Positions 16,163 through 26,054 are shown, numbered from the stretch's first letter. The stretch: DNA of 64,000 nt from an uncultured Lachnospiraceae bacterium (GCA_910578845.1 CAJTSL010000005.1:403-64402); one strand, 5' to 3'. Notes: generated by a model not told the origin, from the letters alone. Program-made: numbers and translations.

Positions 16163-17022
16163 AGGTACAGGTCTTGGTATCTGCGGTAATGCAGGATGCC
16201 AGGGAACTGGCTGAGAAAATGAATATAGAGACGGATGCCGTTATTGTCAATCAGTGCGATGCATTTGATTATCAGGAATTTACGGTGCCATTGCACCAGA
16301 AGGCTCCTAAAAAGGCTGAGGCGAGCCAAACGGATGATGAAGCAGGCGCTGATAGGGAGGCTGTCGGCAATTTGGGGAAAATCCGTAGTTTTTCTATGAA
16401 GGAACGTGGCGTGGGTCTTAGCAGGAATACCGCGCTTATGCATGCGGATGTAGATACGGGGATATGTTTATTCTCCGACGAAGATGTCGTATTGGAAAAA
16501 GGTTATGCGAAGAAAGTCCGTGAGGCATATGAGCGATATCCTGATGCGGATATGATTTTATTCAATGTCAAGGTTGCTCCTGCAAGGAGGACTTATTGGA
16601 ACGAGAGGGATAAAAGGATCCATTGGTATAATTATGGACGTTATCCTGCCTATAGTATTTCGGGAAGGACAGAAAAACTCCGGTGTGCCAATGTATATTT
16701 TTCACTTTTATTCGGCGGCGGGGCAAAGTATAGTAATGGGGAAGACAGTCTGTTTCTCCGCGATTGTCTGCGGGCAGGCTTGAAAATATATGCAGTGGCT
16801 GACTGTATCGGTGAAGAGGCCGAGAGAGAATCCACTTGGTTTCACGGATTCACGGGGAAGTTTTTCACGGACAGAGGGGTTTTGTATTATTATTTGTATG
16901 GGAAACTGGCAAAGGTGTTCGCACTTCGTTTTTTATTCAAGAATAAGGGCGAGATGTGTAAGGATATTCCGTTTTCAAAAGCATACCGGCTGATGAAAGA
17001 AGGAATCCTGTCACAGCGTTAG
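16141..17022 (+). CDS. GT2-like glycosyltransferase
   Basis: A 293-aa protein of a family common in clostridial capsule loci: VQVLVSAVMQDARELAEKMN near the start, ADAVIVNQCD-like segment, then ERGVGLSRNTALMHAD and CLFSDEDVVLEKGY (DED as the metal site, about 118), NGEDSLFLRDCLRAG, ESTWFHG. Between residues 60 and 85 is a charged, poorly conserved insertion (KAEASQTDDEAGADREA). The ATG overlaps the Wzz-like gene by 22 bp, so the two are coupled. The specific sugar is unknown. Confidence 0.82.
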   Translation: MVLQSSLKVQVLVSAVMQDARELAEKMNIETDAVIVNQCDAFDYQEFTVPLHQKAPKKAEASQTDDEAGADREAVGNLGKIRSFSMKERGVGLSRNTALMHADVDTGICLFSDEDVVLEKGYAKKVREAYERYPDADMILFNVKVAPARRTYWNERDKRIHWYNYGRYPAYSISGRTEKLRCANVYFSLLFGGGAKYSNGEDSLFLRDCLRAGLKIYAVADCIGEEAERESTWFHGFTGKFFTDRGVLYYYLYGKLAKVFALRFLFKNKGEMCKDIPFSKAYRLMKEGILSQR

Positions 17023-17049
17023 TATAGAGAAAGGCAATGAGATCCGCTC

Positions 17050-18156
17050 ATGATTTTATATCTGATAGTTGCGGTGGGGACGATAATGTTAGCTGCCATG
17101 GTCAATAACCATCCGCCTGTACAATCCTATAGGGTGACAAGGCAGCAATTATGCAATAGAATCTGTCTGGTGTCTATTTTCACGATTTTGTTCCTGCTTT
17201 CCGCGTGCAGACAGAATGTCGGGAATGATTATGCGAAATATGTGGAATTCATGCATTTGGTAAACTGCGATGCTTATGTGCCGACAGAGCCGGGATTTAA
17301 TCTGCTTGTTAAGATTATCTACGGATTATCGGGTTTCGAGAACTATCTGTTGGTATTTGCTGTTTATGCTTTTGTAACAATTTTGTTCTTCTTGCTTGCC
17401 ATTTATGAGCAGAGCGATACGTTTTCTATGACGTATTTCTTGTTCATGGCATTGGGGTATTATTTTCAGACTTTTAGCACGGTGCGATATTATCTGGCGC
17501 TGGCGCTGGCATTATATTCCATGAAATTTGTCTTGCGCAGGCAATGGGGAAAGTTTGTGGCATTGGTGATTTTAGGATCCTTTTTCCATAAATCATTGCT
17601 TGTCATTTTGCCGTTATATTATCTGGCATCCGTCACTTGGAGGAAATGGCAGCTTGTGCTTATGGGATTGTTTTGTACGACATTTTTGTTTTTCCAGGAT
17701 TTTTATTTGCAGGTGGTCGTGTTCTTGTATCCGACTTATGAGGATACGGAATATTTGGAAGGCGGGACGAGCTACATTAATATCTTGCGTTGTCTGGCAG
17801 TGCTTGTGCTTGCGTTATTTTATTATCAAAGGAGCATACAGGGCAACAGGCGGATGCAGTTTTATTTCTATTTAAACCTGGGCGCGCTTGTACTATATGT
17901 ATTTTGTTCGTTTCTGCCGATTATCTCCCGGATTGGGTATTATCTGACGATTAGCCATATTTTCTTCCTGCCGGCGTTGCTGGGGGAGACAGAGAATGTG
18001 AGGCTGAGAAAGCTTTTGCAGGCGGGCATGGTTTGTGCTGCGGCTCTGTATTTTGTCATTTTCATGAGCAGGGCGTATGACGATGGTTTGCTGATTCTGC
18101 CATACAAGACGTTTTTCTTTCATGATATGGTAAATATTCTGTCGGATATGAATTAA
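17050..18156 (+). CDS. EpsG-family polysaccharide polymerase (Wzy-like)
   Basis: A 368-aa protein with about ten membrane segments and the EpsG signature: NVGNDYAKYVEF (about 57-68), a PTEPGFNLLVKI segment, then TVRYYLALALALYSM and FFHKSLLVILPLYY. EpsG proteins are thought to polymerise undecaprenyl-linked repeat units on the outer face of the membrane. Its place between glycosyltransferases fits the Wzx/Wzy model. It is the only clear Wzy candidate in the window. Confidence 0.88.
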   Translation: MILYLIVAVGTIMLAAMVNNHPPVQSYRVTRQQLCNRICLVSIFTILFLLSACRQNVGNDYAKYVEFMHLVNCDAYVPTEPGFNLLVKIIYGLSGFENYLLVFAVYAFVTILFFLLAIYEQSDTFSMTYFLFMALGYYFQTFSTVRYYLALALALYSMKFVLRRQWGKFVALVILGSFFHKSLLVILPLYYLASVTWRKWQLVLMGLFCTTFLFFQDFYLQVVVFLYPTYEDTEYLEGGTSYINILRCLAVLVLALFYYQRSIQGNRRMQFYFYLNLGALVLYVFCSFLPIISRIGYYLTISHIFFLPALLGETENVRLRKLLQAGMVCAAALYFVIFMSRAYDDGLLILPYKTFFFHDMVNILSDMN

Positions 18157-18190
18157 CGGAAAGAGAAAAAGCATTTGGCAATGAGACTTT

Positions 18191-19060
18191 ATGTTCAGGA
18201 AAGGATACGGTATTTTAGAAGAGATGGGCATCAGATTTTCTGTTCTGGTGGTCTGCCTAAATGCAGGAAATAAATTGAAAGAAACATTGGAAAGTATTAG
18301 GGGGCAGACTTTTGCGGATTATGAGGTTATAATAAAAGACGGGATCTCGACCGACGGTTCGCTTGCGGGGGCAAAGGAAGCAGGAAGAGGTATTCCTTCG
18401 CTTAGGATCATTGAGAAAAAGGACGCCGGGATTTATGACGCTATGAACCAGGCTGTAGAAGCGGCCGAGGGAGAGTATGTCTATTTCCTGAATTGTGGGG
18501 ATGTGTTCTATCATGAGGATGTCTTAGGGAACATGGATCGTGTGATCAGAGAGCATCCGGCGCCGTTAGGCGTTTACTATGGGAATATTTATGAAAGGGC
18601 AACCGGGCGTGAGGTCGCATCCAATCCGAATTTGGATGCGTTTGGATGTTACCGGAATGTGCCTTGTCATCAGGCGTGCTTCTATGACAGGCGGCTGTTG
18701 CTTATGCATCCGTTTGAGACAAAATATCATGTGCGTGCTGACTATGAGCAGTTTTTATGGTGTTTTTTCTACAAAGGACGGGAAGGGAAAGTGGATTTTG
18801 TCTATGCACCGTTATTCATTGCGGATTATGAGGGCGGCGGCTTTTCGGAGACAAAGCAGAACAGGAAAGTTTCGGCAAGAGAACATAGAGAGATTGTACG
18901 CAAATATATGCCGGCAAAGACAGTATGGAAATATAGGATCATAATGTGGGTTACACTGGCGCCGTTTCGGACATGGCTGGCGAAAAATCCGGTGACGTCA
19001 GGCTGTTACAATAAACTAAAGAAAATCTATTATGAGAAGGGACAGGGTGTTGAAAGATGA
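18191..19060 (+). CDS. GT2 family glycosyltransferase
   Basis: A 289-aa protein: FSVLVVCLNAGNKLKETLESI, DGISTDGS, EKDAGIYDAMNQAV and YFLNCGDVF, which are hallmarks of the PglI/WcaA-like GT2 group that uses a CGD rather than DxD motif. A second start at 18224 (MGIRFSVLVV) is possible; neither start has a strong ribosome site. It overlaps the next gene by four bases (ATGA). Confidence 0.87.
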   Translation: MFRKGYGILEEMGIRFSVLVVCLNAGNKLKETLESIRGQTFADYEVIIKDGISTDGSLAGAKEAGRGIPSLRIIEKKDAGIYDAMNQAVEAAEGEYVYFLNCGDVFYHEDVLGNMDRVIREHPAPLGVYYGNIYERATGREVASNPNLDAFGCYRNVPCHQACFYDRRLLLMHPFETKYHVRADYEQFLWCFFYKGREGKVDFVYAPLFIADYEGGGFSETKQNRKVSAREHREIVRKYMPAKTVWKYRIIMWVTLAPFRTWLAKNPVTSGCYNKLKKIYYEKGQGVER

Positions 19061-20343
19061 AGGTGCTTTGGGTATGCAATATTATGCTTCCCGCGATAGC
19101 CAGACAGTTAGGGCAGTCCTATAGCAATCGGGAAGGGTGGCTTAGCGCGATGCTGGATAGGTTTTTACAGGAACAGCGTCGTAATCGGATTACACTGGGA
19201 ATTGCGTTTCCGGTTGATAGGGAAATCGGGAACTTTAGCAGGAAAATGAAGCTTATAGAGGATGAATCCTGCGCTTGTTATAGTTTTGTAGAAGACTTAA
19301 ATACACCTGAGCAATATGATAGTGAAATAGAAGGCCGGATGAAAGAGATCATTGAGGATTTTAAACCGGATATGATACATATTTTCGGAACGGAGTTCCC
19401 GCATACATTGGCATGTGTGCGTGCATACCGGAACCCGACGAAGACTTTGATCGGCGTACAGGGACTGATTTCCGCATGTTCGGTAGCTTACATGGCGGAT
19501 CTTCCGGGAAAGATACAACGCAAAGCGACGCTGCGCGATCTGATTAAGAAAGACAGCCTCAAACAACAGCAGAAAAAATTCTACAAGAGAGGGATCTATG
19601 AAAAAGAGGCGCTCCGGCTTGTGGGGCATGTTGCCGGGAGAACAGATTTTGACAGAGAAGCGGTGGCAAAGATTAACCCGGATGCCAAATATCATGTGCT
19701 GAACGAGACAATGCGAAGCTGCTTCTACCGTGACAGGTGGAAAAGGAATGCCTGCGTCCCCTATAGTATTTTCTTAAGCCAGGGAGACTATCCGTTAAAA
19801 GGATTCCATTATCTGTTACAGGCATTGCCCGCAGTTTTGGAACAATATCCCGAAGCGCATGTCAATGTGGCGGGCAATAATATTTTGCGAAACGATACGT
19901 GGAAAGATAGAATGAAAATCTCTGCTTATGGGAAATATCTAAAGAAACTCATCAGAGAAAATAAGCTACAGGATAAGGTGACTATGCTGGGCATGTTGGA
20001 TGCGGAGAAAATGAAAGAGCAGTTTTTACGAAGCCATGTCTTCGTCTGCCCATCTTCCCTGGAGAATTCACCGAATTCCCTGGGGGAAGCTATGTTGATC
20101 GGCGTGCCGTGCGTGGCGGCTGATGTAGGGGGGATCCATAACCTGCTCGTAAATGGCGGGGACGGCTTGTTATATCCAGCAGGCAATATAGGGCAGCTTT
20201 CTGAAAAAATCATCGAGATTTTCAGCAAAGAGGCGATTTCGGAGAAATATTCGGATAATGCGAGGCATCATGCCAGAGAAACACACGATGCTGACCAGAA
20301 TTATTATAAAATGATACGGATTTATCAGGATATCATAGGCTAA
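19057..20343 (+). CDS. GT4 family glycosyltransferase
   Basis: A 428-aa GT-B enzyme: KVLWVCNIMLPAIARQLG at the start, DMIHIFGTEFPH (about 105-116), GYPLKGFHYLLQA-like nucleotide-binding start of the second Rossmann domain, MLGMLDAEKMKEQFLRSHVFVCPSSLENSPNSLGEAM (the E-x7-E motif) and GVPCVAADVGG. The start overlaps the upstream stop. It adds a sugar to the lipid-linked unit; the donor is unknown, though GDP-sugars made upstream are used by many GT4 enzymes. Confidence 0.9.
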   Translation: MKVLWVCNIMLPAIARQLGQSYSNREGWLSAMLDRFLQEQRRNRITLGIAFPVDREIGNFSRKMKLIEDESCACYSFVEDLNTPEQYDSEIEGRMKEIIEDFKPDMIHIFGTEFPHTLACVRAYRNPTKTLIGVQGLISACSVAYMADLPGKIQRKATLRDLIKKDSLKQQQKKFYKRGIYEKEALRLVGHVAGRTDFDREAVAKINPDAKYHVLNETMRSCFYRDRWKRNACVPYSIFLSQGDYPLKGFHYLLQALPAVLEQYPEAHVNVAGNNILRNDTWKDRMKISAYGKYLKKLIRENKLQDKVTMLGMLDAEKMKEQFLRSHVFVCPSSLENSPNSLGEAMLIGVPCVAADVGGIHNLLVNGGDGLLYPAGNIGQLSEKIIEIFSKEAISEKYSDNARHHARETHDADQNYYKMIRIYQDIIG

Positions 20344-20364
20344 AACTTGCAGGCAGGGAAGAAC

Positions 20365-21516
20365 ATGGCAATGACGATAACTTTTGTGTCGAATTATATT
20401 AACCATCATCAGATCCCCTTTTCTAAGGCGCTTTATGAAAAGATTGGGGAAGCATATTGCTTCATACAGACGATGCCGATGGAAGAAGAACGGGTCACGA
20501 TGGGATGGGGCGTCGATACGAAGCAGCTTCCTTATGTACGATGTCTTTATGAGGACGAGGATGGATGCCGGAGGAAAATAGCAGAAAGTGACGTTGTTTT
20601 GCTTGGCTGGACGGAGCGGGAGGATATCGCTGCCAAACGGCTGGAATCAGGGAAAATAACGATACGGGTCAGTGAAAGGATCTACCGGGAAGGCCAGTGG
20701 AAAGCTATTTCCCCAAGAGGGCTGCTGGCAAAATACCGGGAGCATATCAAGTATCGGAAGCAGAATGTATATCTGTTATGCGCGGGCGCTTATGTGGCGT
20801 CGGACTTTCATTTGATAAGAGCATATCCAGGGAAGATGTTCCGCTGGGGATATTTTCCCGAGACAAGAGTATATTCAGACGAGGCGTTTGCCTCGCTGAA
20901 AAAAGAAGCACCGCTACAGATTGTCTGGGCGGGACGGTTCATACCGTTAAAACACCCGGAATATGCGGTATGGCTTGCCAAAAGCTTGCAGGAGCGGGGA
21001 TTTGCCTTTGGCATGCATATGTTGGGAAGCGGAGAACTGGAAGATGAGATGAAGCAACAAGTCGGTGCGCTTGGCTTAACGGAGCATTTCACTTTCTATG
21101 GATACCAGGAACCCGACCGGGTAAGGGATGTGATGGAACGGTGCCATATTCATCTCTTTACGAGCAATCATCTGGAAGGATGGGGCGCTGTCGTGAATGA
21201 AGGTATGAACAGCGGCTGTGTTGAAGTAGTGAATGCGCAGGTAGGAGCCGCGCTATATTTGATCGAGCATGGGGTAAATGGCCTTATTTACCCAAATGGC
21301 TCTTACCAGGAGATGGAAAAACTGGTATTTGATTTATTTGAGAATTGGGAAGAACGTAAAAAGATGGGAAAAGCGGCTTATCAGACGATCATACGAGAAT
21401 GGAATGCGGAACATGCAGCGGAAGAATTGCTCCGCTTCTTATCATGTCTTGCCAAAGGGAGGCTTGTGCCCGCCGTGAGCGGGCCGCTTAGTCCGGCGCC
21501 TATCATTTCACCCTAA
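20365..21516 (+). CDS. GT4 family glycosyltransferase
   Basis: A 383-aa protein: TFVSNYINHHQIPFSKAL at the start, IVWAGRFIPLKHPEYA (about 190-205), MLGSGELEDEM, TSNHLEGWGAVVNEGMNSGC (E-x7-E-like) and NGLIYPNGS. The start at 20365 has GGAAGA upstream; the 20347 TTG does not. The last 15 or so residues (VSGPLSPAPIISP) are low in conservation and read through to the repeat region, which could mean an altered C-terminus. Confidence 0.88.
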   Translation: MAMTITFVSNYINHHQIPFSKALYEKIGEAYCFIQTMPMEEERVTMGWGVDTKQLPYVRCLYEDEDGCRRKIAESDVVLLGWTEREDIAAKRLESGKITIRVSERIYREGQWKAISPRGLLAKYREHIKYRKQNVYLLCAGAYVASDFHLIRAYPGKMFRWGYFPETRVYSDEAFASLKKEAPLQIVWAGRFIPLKHPEYAVWLAKSLQERGFAFGMHMLGSGELEDEMKQQVGALGLTEHFTFYGYQEPDRVRDVMERCHIHLFTSNHLEGWGAVVNEGMNSGCVEVVNAQVGAALYLIEHGVNGLIYPNGSYQEMEKLVFDLFENWEERKKMGKAAYQTIIREWNAEHAAEELLRFLSCLAKGRLVPAVSGPLSPAPIISP

Positions 21517-21552
21517 AAATACATGGAAAAGTTGAGCAAGAATGGATGAATT

Positions 21553-21591
21553 AGATTGAAAAATCATGCTGATGCAATGATTTTTCAATCT
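21553..21591 (+). repeat. palindromic hairpin repeat (family 1, copy A)
   Basis: AGATTGAAAAATCAT (21553-21567) and its exact reverse complement (21577-21591) flank a 9-base loop. The same 39-bp sequence recurs at 26144-26182, and a variant recurs at 32877 and 50748. It sits in the gap after the GT4 gene. Confidence 0.85.
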
Positions 21592-21600
21592 GCAATTTGA

Positions 21601-21654
21601 GTCAGAGCCGGGGATATGCCTTGATCGCATGTCATCGCAGTAAACTGCTCTGAC
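21601..21654 (+). repeat. intergenic repeat (family 2, copy A)
   Basis: GTCAGAGC and GCTCTGAC bound the element as an 8-bp stem. The core GAGCCGGGGATATGCCTTGATC recurs with changes at 34041 and 42846, and the 3' end CTGCTCTGA..GGAG is shared with 42876. It ends at the ribosome site of the next gene. Confidence 0.75.
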
Positions 21655-21666
21655 ATGGAGATTAGT

Positions 21667-22662
21667 ATGAAGAGAATCAAAATCAGTGTCATTGTACCGG
21701 TATACAATACGGTGGATTATCTAGAGCGTTGTGTGGACTCTATTCGGAACCAGACTTATGAGAATCTGGAAATTCTTCTGATAGATGATGGCTCCACGGA
21801 TGGGACGGGGCAGCTCTGTGATATATTGGCAAAACAGGATAACAGGATCAGAGTATATCATAAAGCAAACGGAGGCGCCTCTTCGGCGCGGAATGTCGGG
21901 ATACAGAATGCGATTGGGGATTATATTGGTTTCATAGACAGTGATGATTATATGGACACTGATATTTACCAAAGCATGATCGAACTGATCATGGAAAAAG
22001 AGTATGCTATCGTGCAGATGTCGAGAGATGAGCGGGATGAGGCAGGGAACCGTTTAGCGGATGTTTGTGTGCCGCCAAAGGAAGTGCGTTTCTGCGATAC
22101 GTCTAATTTTATCAGAGAGCTTCTTTTGCACCAGGCGGACTGCTCCTTTTGTACCAAATTAGTGAAAAGAGAATTGTTTGGCAAGCATCGCTTCCCGGAA
22201 GGCAAGCTGAACGAGGATTTCAAATTACTGATCCCGTTGCTGCTACAAACAGAGGGGATCGCTATTTTACCAAAACAGGCATATCATGTTGTATACCGTA
22301 GCGACAGCACGACGAGAAAGCATTCGGAGAACCGCTTCTCCCGAGTGTTTATTGATATCATCGATAATGCGGACGAGATGCAGTCATTAGTGGATGAACG
22401 CTTCCCGGAACTGCATGACTGTGCCGTGCGTTTTAATTTGTATCAAAGACTGGAATATATGCTGCATATTCCGATCCCGCAGATGACTGATCAGGACATG
22501 TTCTACCGGGGGGTAAAGAAGTACCTTCGGCAGCATATCTTAGATACAATGTCCAATCCATATTTGACGAAAAAGAATAGACAATACTTATTGCTATTGA
22601 CAGTAGCGCCTAAGACGGTGCGGAAGATTCATAGGGCTAAAAAGGAAAAAGAGTCATCATGA
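21667..22662 (+). CDS. GT2 family glycosyltransferase
   Basis: A 331-aa enzyme with KISVIVPVYNTVDYLERC, LLIDDGSTDGTG, NGGASSARNVGI and GFIDSDDYMDTD (metal site), followed by a CapZ/EpsJ-like C-terminal region (FCTKLVKRELF, LNEDFKLL). The ATG at 21667 has GGAG at seven bases; 21655 lies inside the site. It overlaps the next gene by four bases, so the pair is translationally coupled. Confidence 0.9.
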   Translation: MKRIKISVIVPVYNTVDYLERCVDSIRNQTYENLEILLIDDGSTDGTGQLCDILAKQDNRIRVYHKANGGASSARNVGIQNAIGDYIGFIDSDDYMDTDIYQSMIELIMEKEYAIVQMSRDERDEAGNRLADVCVPPKEVRFCDTSNFIRELLLHQADCSFCTKLVKRELFGKHRFPEGKLNEDFKLLIPLLLQTEGIAILPKQAYHVVYRSDSTTRKHSENRFSRVFIDIIDNADEMQSLVDERFPELHDCAVRFNLYQRLEYMLHIPIPQMTDQDMFYRGVKKYLRQHILDTMSNPYLTKKNRQYLLLLTVAPKTVRKIHRAKKEKESS

Positions 22663-24305
22663 CAGAGCATAAAGAGAGAAAAGGTGCAAGAAAAGCGTGG
22701 TATTATATATTCCTGATGACATGGTGTGCCCAGATGATTCTGGCAGTTTATTTTTGTACGCAAAAACAAGGGTTCCATGAGGATGAGTATTATTCCTATT
22801 ACTCAACGGCGCGCACATACGGCTTGTTTGTAGAAGATGGTAAGTGGAAAGAATATGATGACTATTTTCAGGAATTTACCGTTTTAGAAGGACAGGGATT
22901 CCAGTATGGCTTAGTCAGGCTGGTACAGTCATGGGATGTTCATCCGCCAGTATATTATTGGGTTCTGCATACAATATGTTCCTTTTTCCCGGGACAGTTT
23001 TCGAAATGGTTTGGCTTGGTGATCAACCTTGCCGCGTTTGGCGTCAGCCTATTTTTGCTATGGGATCTATCTATGGAGATTACAAAGCGAAAAGAAAAGC
23101 TTTCTTTTATCATTTGCTTCTTCTATGGGTTCACGCCGGCGGTAATGAGCAGTGTCGTTTTCATCCGGATGTACGCGCTGTTAACGGTGTTCGTATATCT
23201 ATGCGCGATCCTGCATATCCGTGTGATGGCGCGTGGGGAGGAAACGTTATCTATACGGAAATTCTTATTACCGTTAGCGGTGGTCACTTATCTTGGGTTT
23301 TTGACGCAATATTATTATTTTATCTTTTTATTTTTCATGGCGGCGGCATTTGGCGTGTGGCTGCTTTTCAGAGAACAGAAGATAGACAGGAAGCGAAAAA
23401 ATTGCTTCTTGTATGGAATAAGTTTGGGAGTGGCATTTCTGCTCGCTTATGTGACGTATCCTTCCTGCCTTGGGCAGATGTTCCGCGGACAACGCGGCGC
23501 GCAGGCGACCGGTAACTTTTTTGATATGTCCAATACTTTTTCAAGGATCTGTTTTTTCGGGAAATTATTGAATGAGTTTGTCTTTGGCAAGGTGCTTTAC
23601 GTTCTTCTGGCCACGATATTGCTTTTAACAATATATATCATAGCGAGAAAACGCCAGCTTTTTCCGGCGAAAACTCTTATGAAAACACTTATTAAGAAAT
23701 ATGCTACGTATTGGGCGTTGCTTTTTACAGTCATTGGCTATTTTCTCGTAGTATCTAAGACCGGGTTATTATTGGGAGAGACATCAATTCGCTATCAGGC
23801 TCCGGTTTATGGGATGGTAGTTTTGCTCGTGTTTATGGCGCTTTGGGAGCTCGGGAGAAAATGTCTTGGAAACGTAGACAGTAACAGGGGAAAACGGTTA
23901 TTGGCGGTGGCGGCAGCCGTATGCTTGCTGGTCAATTGTGCAGGCCTGCTTTCGGGGCGTGTGGTCTTTCTTTATCCCGAAGATGAAGAGCGGGTTGCGT
24001 TCGCAAGAGAAAGAGCAGCGGCGGGGACGCCTGTGCTGTACCTGTATGATGAGGGGCAGAGCTGGTGCGTATGGGATAGCGCGAATGAGTTTTTTGAATA
24101 TCATAGAATCTATTTCGCCAGCCTGTATGATACGGAGCCGATTACGGATGATGTGATTGCGGGATGCGATGATTTGGTTGTCTATTTAAGCAATAGCGCG
24201 GATACAGATGCAGAGATACAACGGATCATGGATAGTAATCCGAAGCTTACGGCGTATGAGCTGCAATATCAGGAGAAATATTGCGATGTATATTATTTTA
24301 AGTGA
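22659..24305 (+). CDS. GT39-like (GT-C) membrane glycosyltransferase
   Basis: A 548-aa protein with about 11-12 membrane segments. The first outside loop has FHEDEYYSYYSTARTYG (about 43-58), an acidic pair typical of GT-C enzymes that use polyprenyl-phosphate sugars, and the HPPVYYWVLH motif of the PMT_2/GT39 group. The outside C-terminal domain is small. It probably transfers a sugar on the outer face, using a lipid donor such as that made by the GtrB-like enzymes. Acceptor unknown. Confidence 0.85.
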   Translation: MTEHKERKGARKAWYYIFLMTWCAQMILAVYFCTQKQGFHEDEYYSYYSTARTYGLFVEDGKWKEYDDYFQEFTVLEGQGFQYGLVRLVQSWDVHPPVYYWVLHTICSFFPGQFSKWFGLVINLAAFGVSLFLLWDLSMEITKRKEKLSFIICFFYGFTPAVMSSVVFIRMYALLTVFVYLCAILHIRVMARGEETLSIRKFLLPLAVVTYLGFLTQYYYFIFLFFMAAAFGVWLLFREQKIDRKRKNCFLYGISLGVAFLLAYVTYPSCLGQMFRGQRGAQATGNFFDMSNTFSRICFFGKLLNEFVFGKVLYVLLATILLLTIYIIARKRQLFPAKTLMKTLIKKYATYWALLFTVIGYFLVVSKTGLLLGETSIRYQAPVYGMVVLLVFMALWELGRKCLGNVDSNRGKRLLAVAAAVCLLVNCAGLLSGRVVFLYPEDEERVAFARERAAAGTPVLYLYDEGQSWCVWDSANEFFEYHRIYFASLYDTEPITDDVIAGCDDLVVYLSNSADTDAEIQRIMDSNPKLTAYELQYQEKYCDVYYFK

Positions 24306-24500
24306 GGATTGTAGCGTCTTACATGAGGACTGTGGCACAATGCCTTTGCAGTTTATGAAGATATTTATTTGATCCATTAGGAAAGCACTGATAGCAGTGC
24401 CATGTCTATTAGTTATTGCGACTTCCGGATAGTTACTGTTTGGCAATAGAGAGAAAGGGATATACTATTGGTAAACTATAATAACTAAAGGATGCGATTT

Positions 24501-24836
24501 ATGGACTGGCTAAGCATTGGTAGAAATATTAAAAAGAAGCGGTTGGCAAAGTCTTGGAAGCAGGCAACTTTGGCGGAGCGCGTTGATTTATCGGAATGTT
24601 ATGTCGGTATGATAGAGCGGGGAGAGAAGGTTCCGAAGCTAGAGACACTAGTCCATATTGTCAATGCGTTAGATTCGACATCAGACGAGATCCTAGAGGG
24701 CGTTTTGAATAGAGGATATGAAGTGAGGATGTCAGAATATATTAAACTGATCGGAAACTTACCGAAAGAGGAGCAGAACGAGATATTTGAAGTCTTAGAC
24801 GTTATGTTGAAACATAGGCGCAAGAGAAAGAAGTAA
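24501..24836 (+). CDS. XRE-type helix-turn-helix regulator
   Basis: A 111-aa protein with a lambda-repressor-type HTH at about 5-58: IGRNIKKKRLAKSWKQATLAE, LSECYVGMIERGEKVPKLETL, NALDSTSDEIL. The rest is a short helical tail ending in the basic HRRKRKK. The ATG at 24501 has AAGGA at nine bases; 24492 overlaps that site. It is a single small gene after the GT-C gene and before the pse genes and may regulate either. A hairpin follows it. Confidence 0.88.
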   Translation: MDWLSIGRNIKKKRLAKSWKQATLAERVDLSECYVGMIERGEKVPKLETLVHIVNALDSTSDEILEGVLNRGYEVRMSEYIKLIGNLPKEEQNEIFEVLDVMLKHRRKRKK

Positions 24837-24856
24837 TTCATCTTTTACACAATCAT

Positions 24857-24898
24857 ATAGAGCGGCACAGGCTGGTTTCTAGGTCTGTGCCGCTCTAT
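24857..24898 (+). terminator. strong hairpin after the XRE gene
   Basis: ATAGAGCGGCACAG (24857-24870) and its exact reverse complement (24885-24898) form a 14-bp stem. There is no T-run after it, so termination is likely but not assured. Confidence 0.55.
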
Positions 24899-25001
24899 CT
24901 ATTAGGCTGGGAAGCTGCGCTTATTGGAAAAGCGCGCATGCTTGCTATGCATTATGGACACAATAGATAGAGATGAGGAAATAGCAAAATCATCGAAAAG
25001 A

Positions 25002-25030
25002 TTGTATAATATTACCATTTATGCTATACT
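25002..25030 (+). promoter_or_regulatory. promoter of pseB
   Basis: TTGTAT (25002-25007), 17 bp ending in TGC, then TATACT (25025-25030): an extended -10 promoter 38 bp before the pseB ATG. This also argues against the longer ORF start at 24924. Confidence 0.7.
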
Positions 25031-25067
25031 AAAACCCGATGCAGAGAACAAAAATGGAGGACAACCC

Positions 25068-26054
25068 ATGTTAACAAATAAGACGATATTAATCACCGGA
25101 GGTACCGGTTCTTTTGGCAAAAGCTTTACGAAATATGTGTTGGCTCATTATGAGCCAAAGAAAATCATAATTTATTCGAGAGATGAATTCAAGCAATGGA
25201 TGATGGCTGATGAGTTTAAAGAACATGCCCAAAAGCTTCGTTTTTTCATCGGAGACGTAAGGGACGTGGAACGATTACGAAGAGCATGTGAAGGAGTGGA
25301 TTATATTATCCATGCGGCTGCGCTTAAGCAGGTGCCTTCTTGTGAGTACAACCCCAACGAAGCCATTAAGACGAATATCCACGGCGCAATGAATGTAATT
25401 GATGCGGCGCTTGATAAGGGCGTGCGTAAAGTTGTGGCGCTGTCAACTGATAAAGCGGTCAACCCTGTCAATTTATATGGCGGTACGAAACTAGTTTCCG
25501 ATAAGCTTTTCATAGCGGCGAATGCTTATGTTGGAGAGAAGGATACCAGTTTTTCTATCGTACGCTATGGAAATGTGGCGGGCAGCCGTGGCTCTATTAT
25601 CCCGATCTTTAATAATATCATTAAAAACGGCGGAACGGAACTGCCGATTACGGATATGCGGATGACACGTTTCTGGATCAGCCTGACGCAGGGGATTGAG
25701 CTTGTGATCAAAGCGCTTGCGGAAGCAAAAGGCGGCGAGACGTTTATCAGTAAGATTCCTTCCTTTAAGGTGACGGATTTGGCAGAGGCAATGCTGCCAG
25801 GATGTCAGCTAAAGGAAATCGGCATCCGTCCGGGCGAGAAATTACATGAAATCATGGTGACAACGGAAGATTCTATGACGACGTATGAGTATGAGAAACA
25901 TTTCATTGTTTATCCACAGATGACATGGAATAACAGGCAGCAGCCGGATTTGAGCGGCAAGAAAGTGGAAGAAGGGTTTTCTTATAGCTCTAATAATAAT
26001 ACGGAATGGCTGTCAGTGGAAGATATCAGGGAGCTGTTAAAAAAGGACATGTAG
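25068..26054 (+). CDS. pseB: UDP-N-acetylglucosamine 4,6-dehydratase (inverting)
   Basis: A 328-aa enzyme that begins pseudaminic acid synthesis by dehydrating and inverting C5 of UDP-GlcNAc. It has TGGTGSFG (10-17), YSRDEFKQW, the active-site STDK (127-129), Tyr137-xxx-Lys141 in LYGGTK, RYGNVAGSRGS and RMTRFWI. The chosen start has GGAGG at eight bases; the 48 residues before it in frame lie over the promoter. pseC follows after a 156-bp gap containing a hairpin repeat. Confidence 0.95.
   Translation: MLTNKTILITGGTGSFGKSFTKYVLAHYEPKKIIIYSRDEFKQWMMADEFKEHAQKLRFFIGDVRDVERLRRACEGVDYIIHAAALKQVPSCEYNPNEAIKTNIHGAMNVIDAALDKGVRKVVALSTDKAVNPVNLYGGTKLVSDKLFIAANAYVGEKDTSFSIVRYGNVAGSRGSIIPIFNNIIKNGGTELPITDMRMTRFWISLTQGIELVIKALAEAKGGETFISKIPSFKVTDLAEAMLPGCQLKEIGIRPGEKLHEIMVTTEDSMTTYEYEKHFIVYPQMTWNNRQQPDLSGKKVEEGFSYSSNNNTEWLSVEDIRELLKKDM

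Noticed and set aside
24477..24482. TATAAT before the XRE gene as its -10 box
   Set aside because: It is only 18 bp from the ATG and has no -35 at the right distance; a start there would remove most of the ribosome site.
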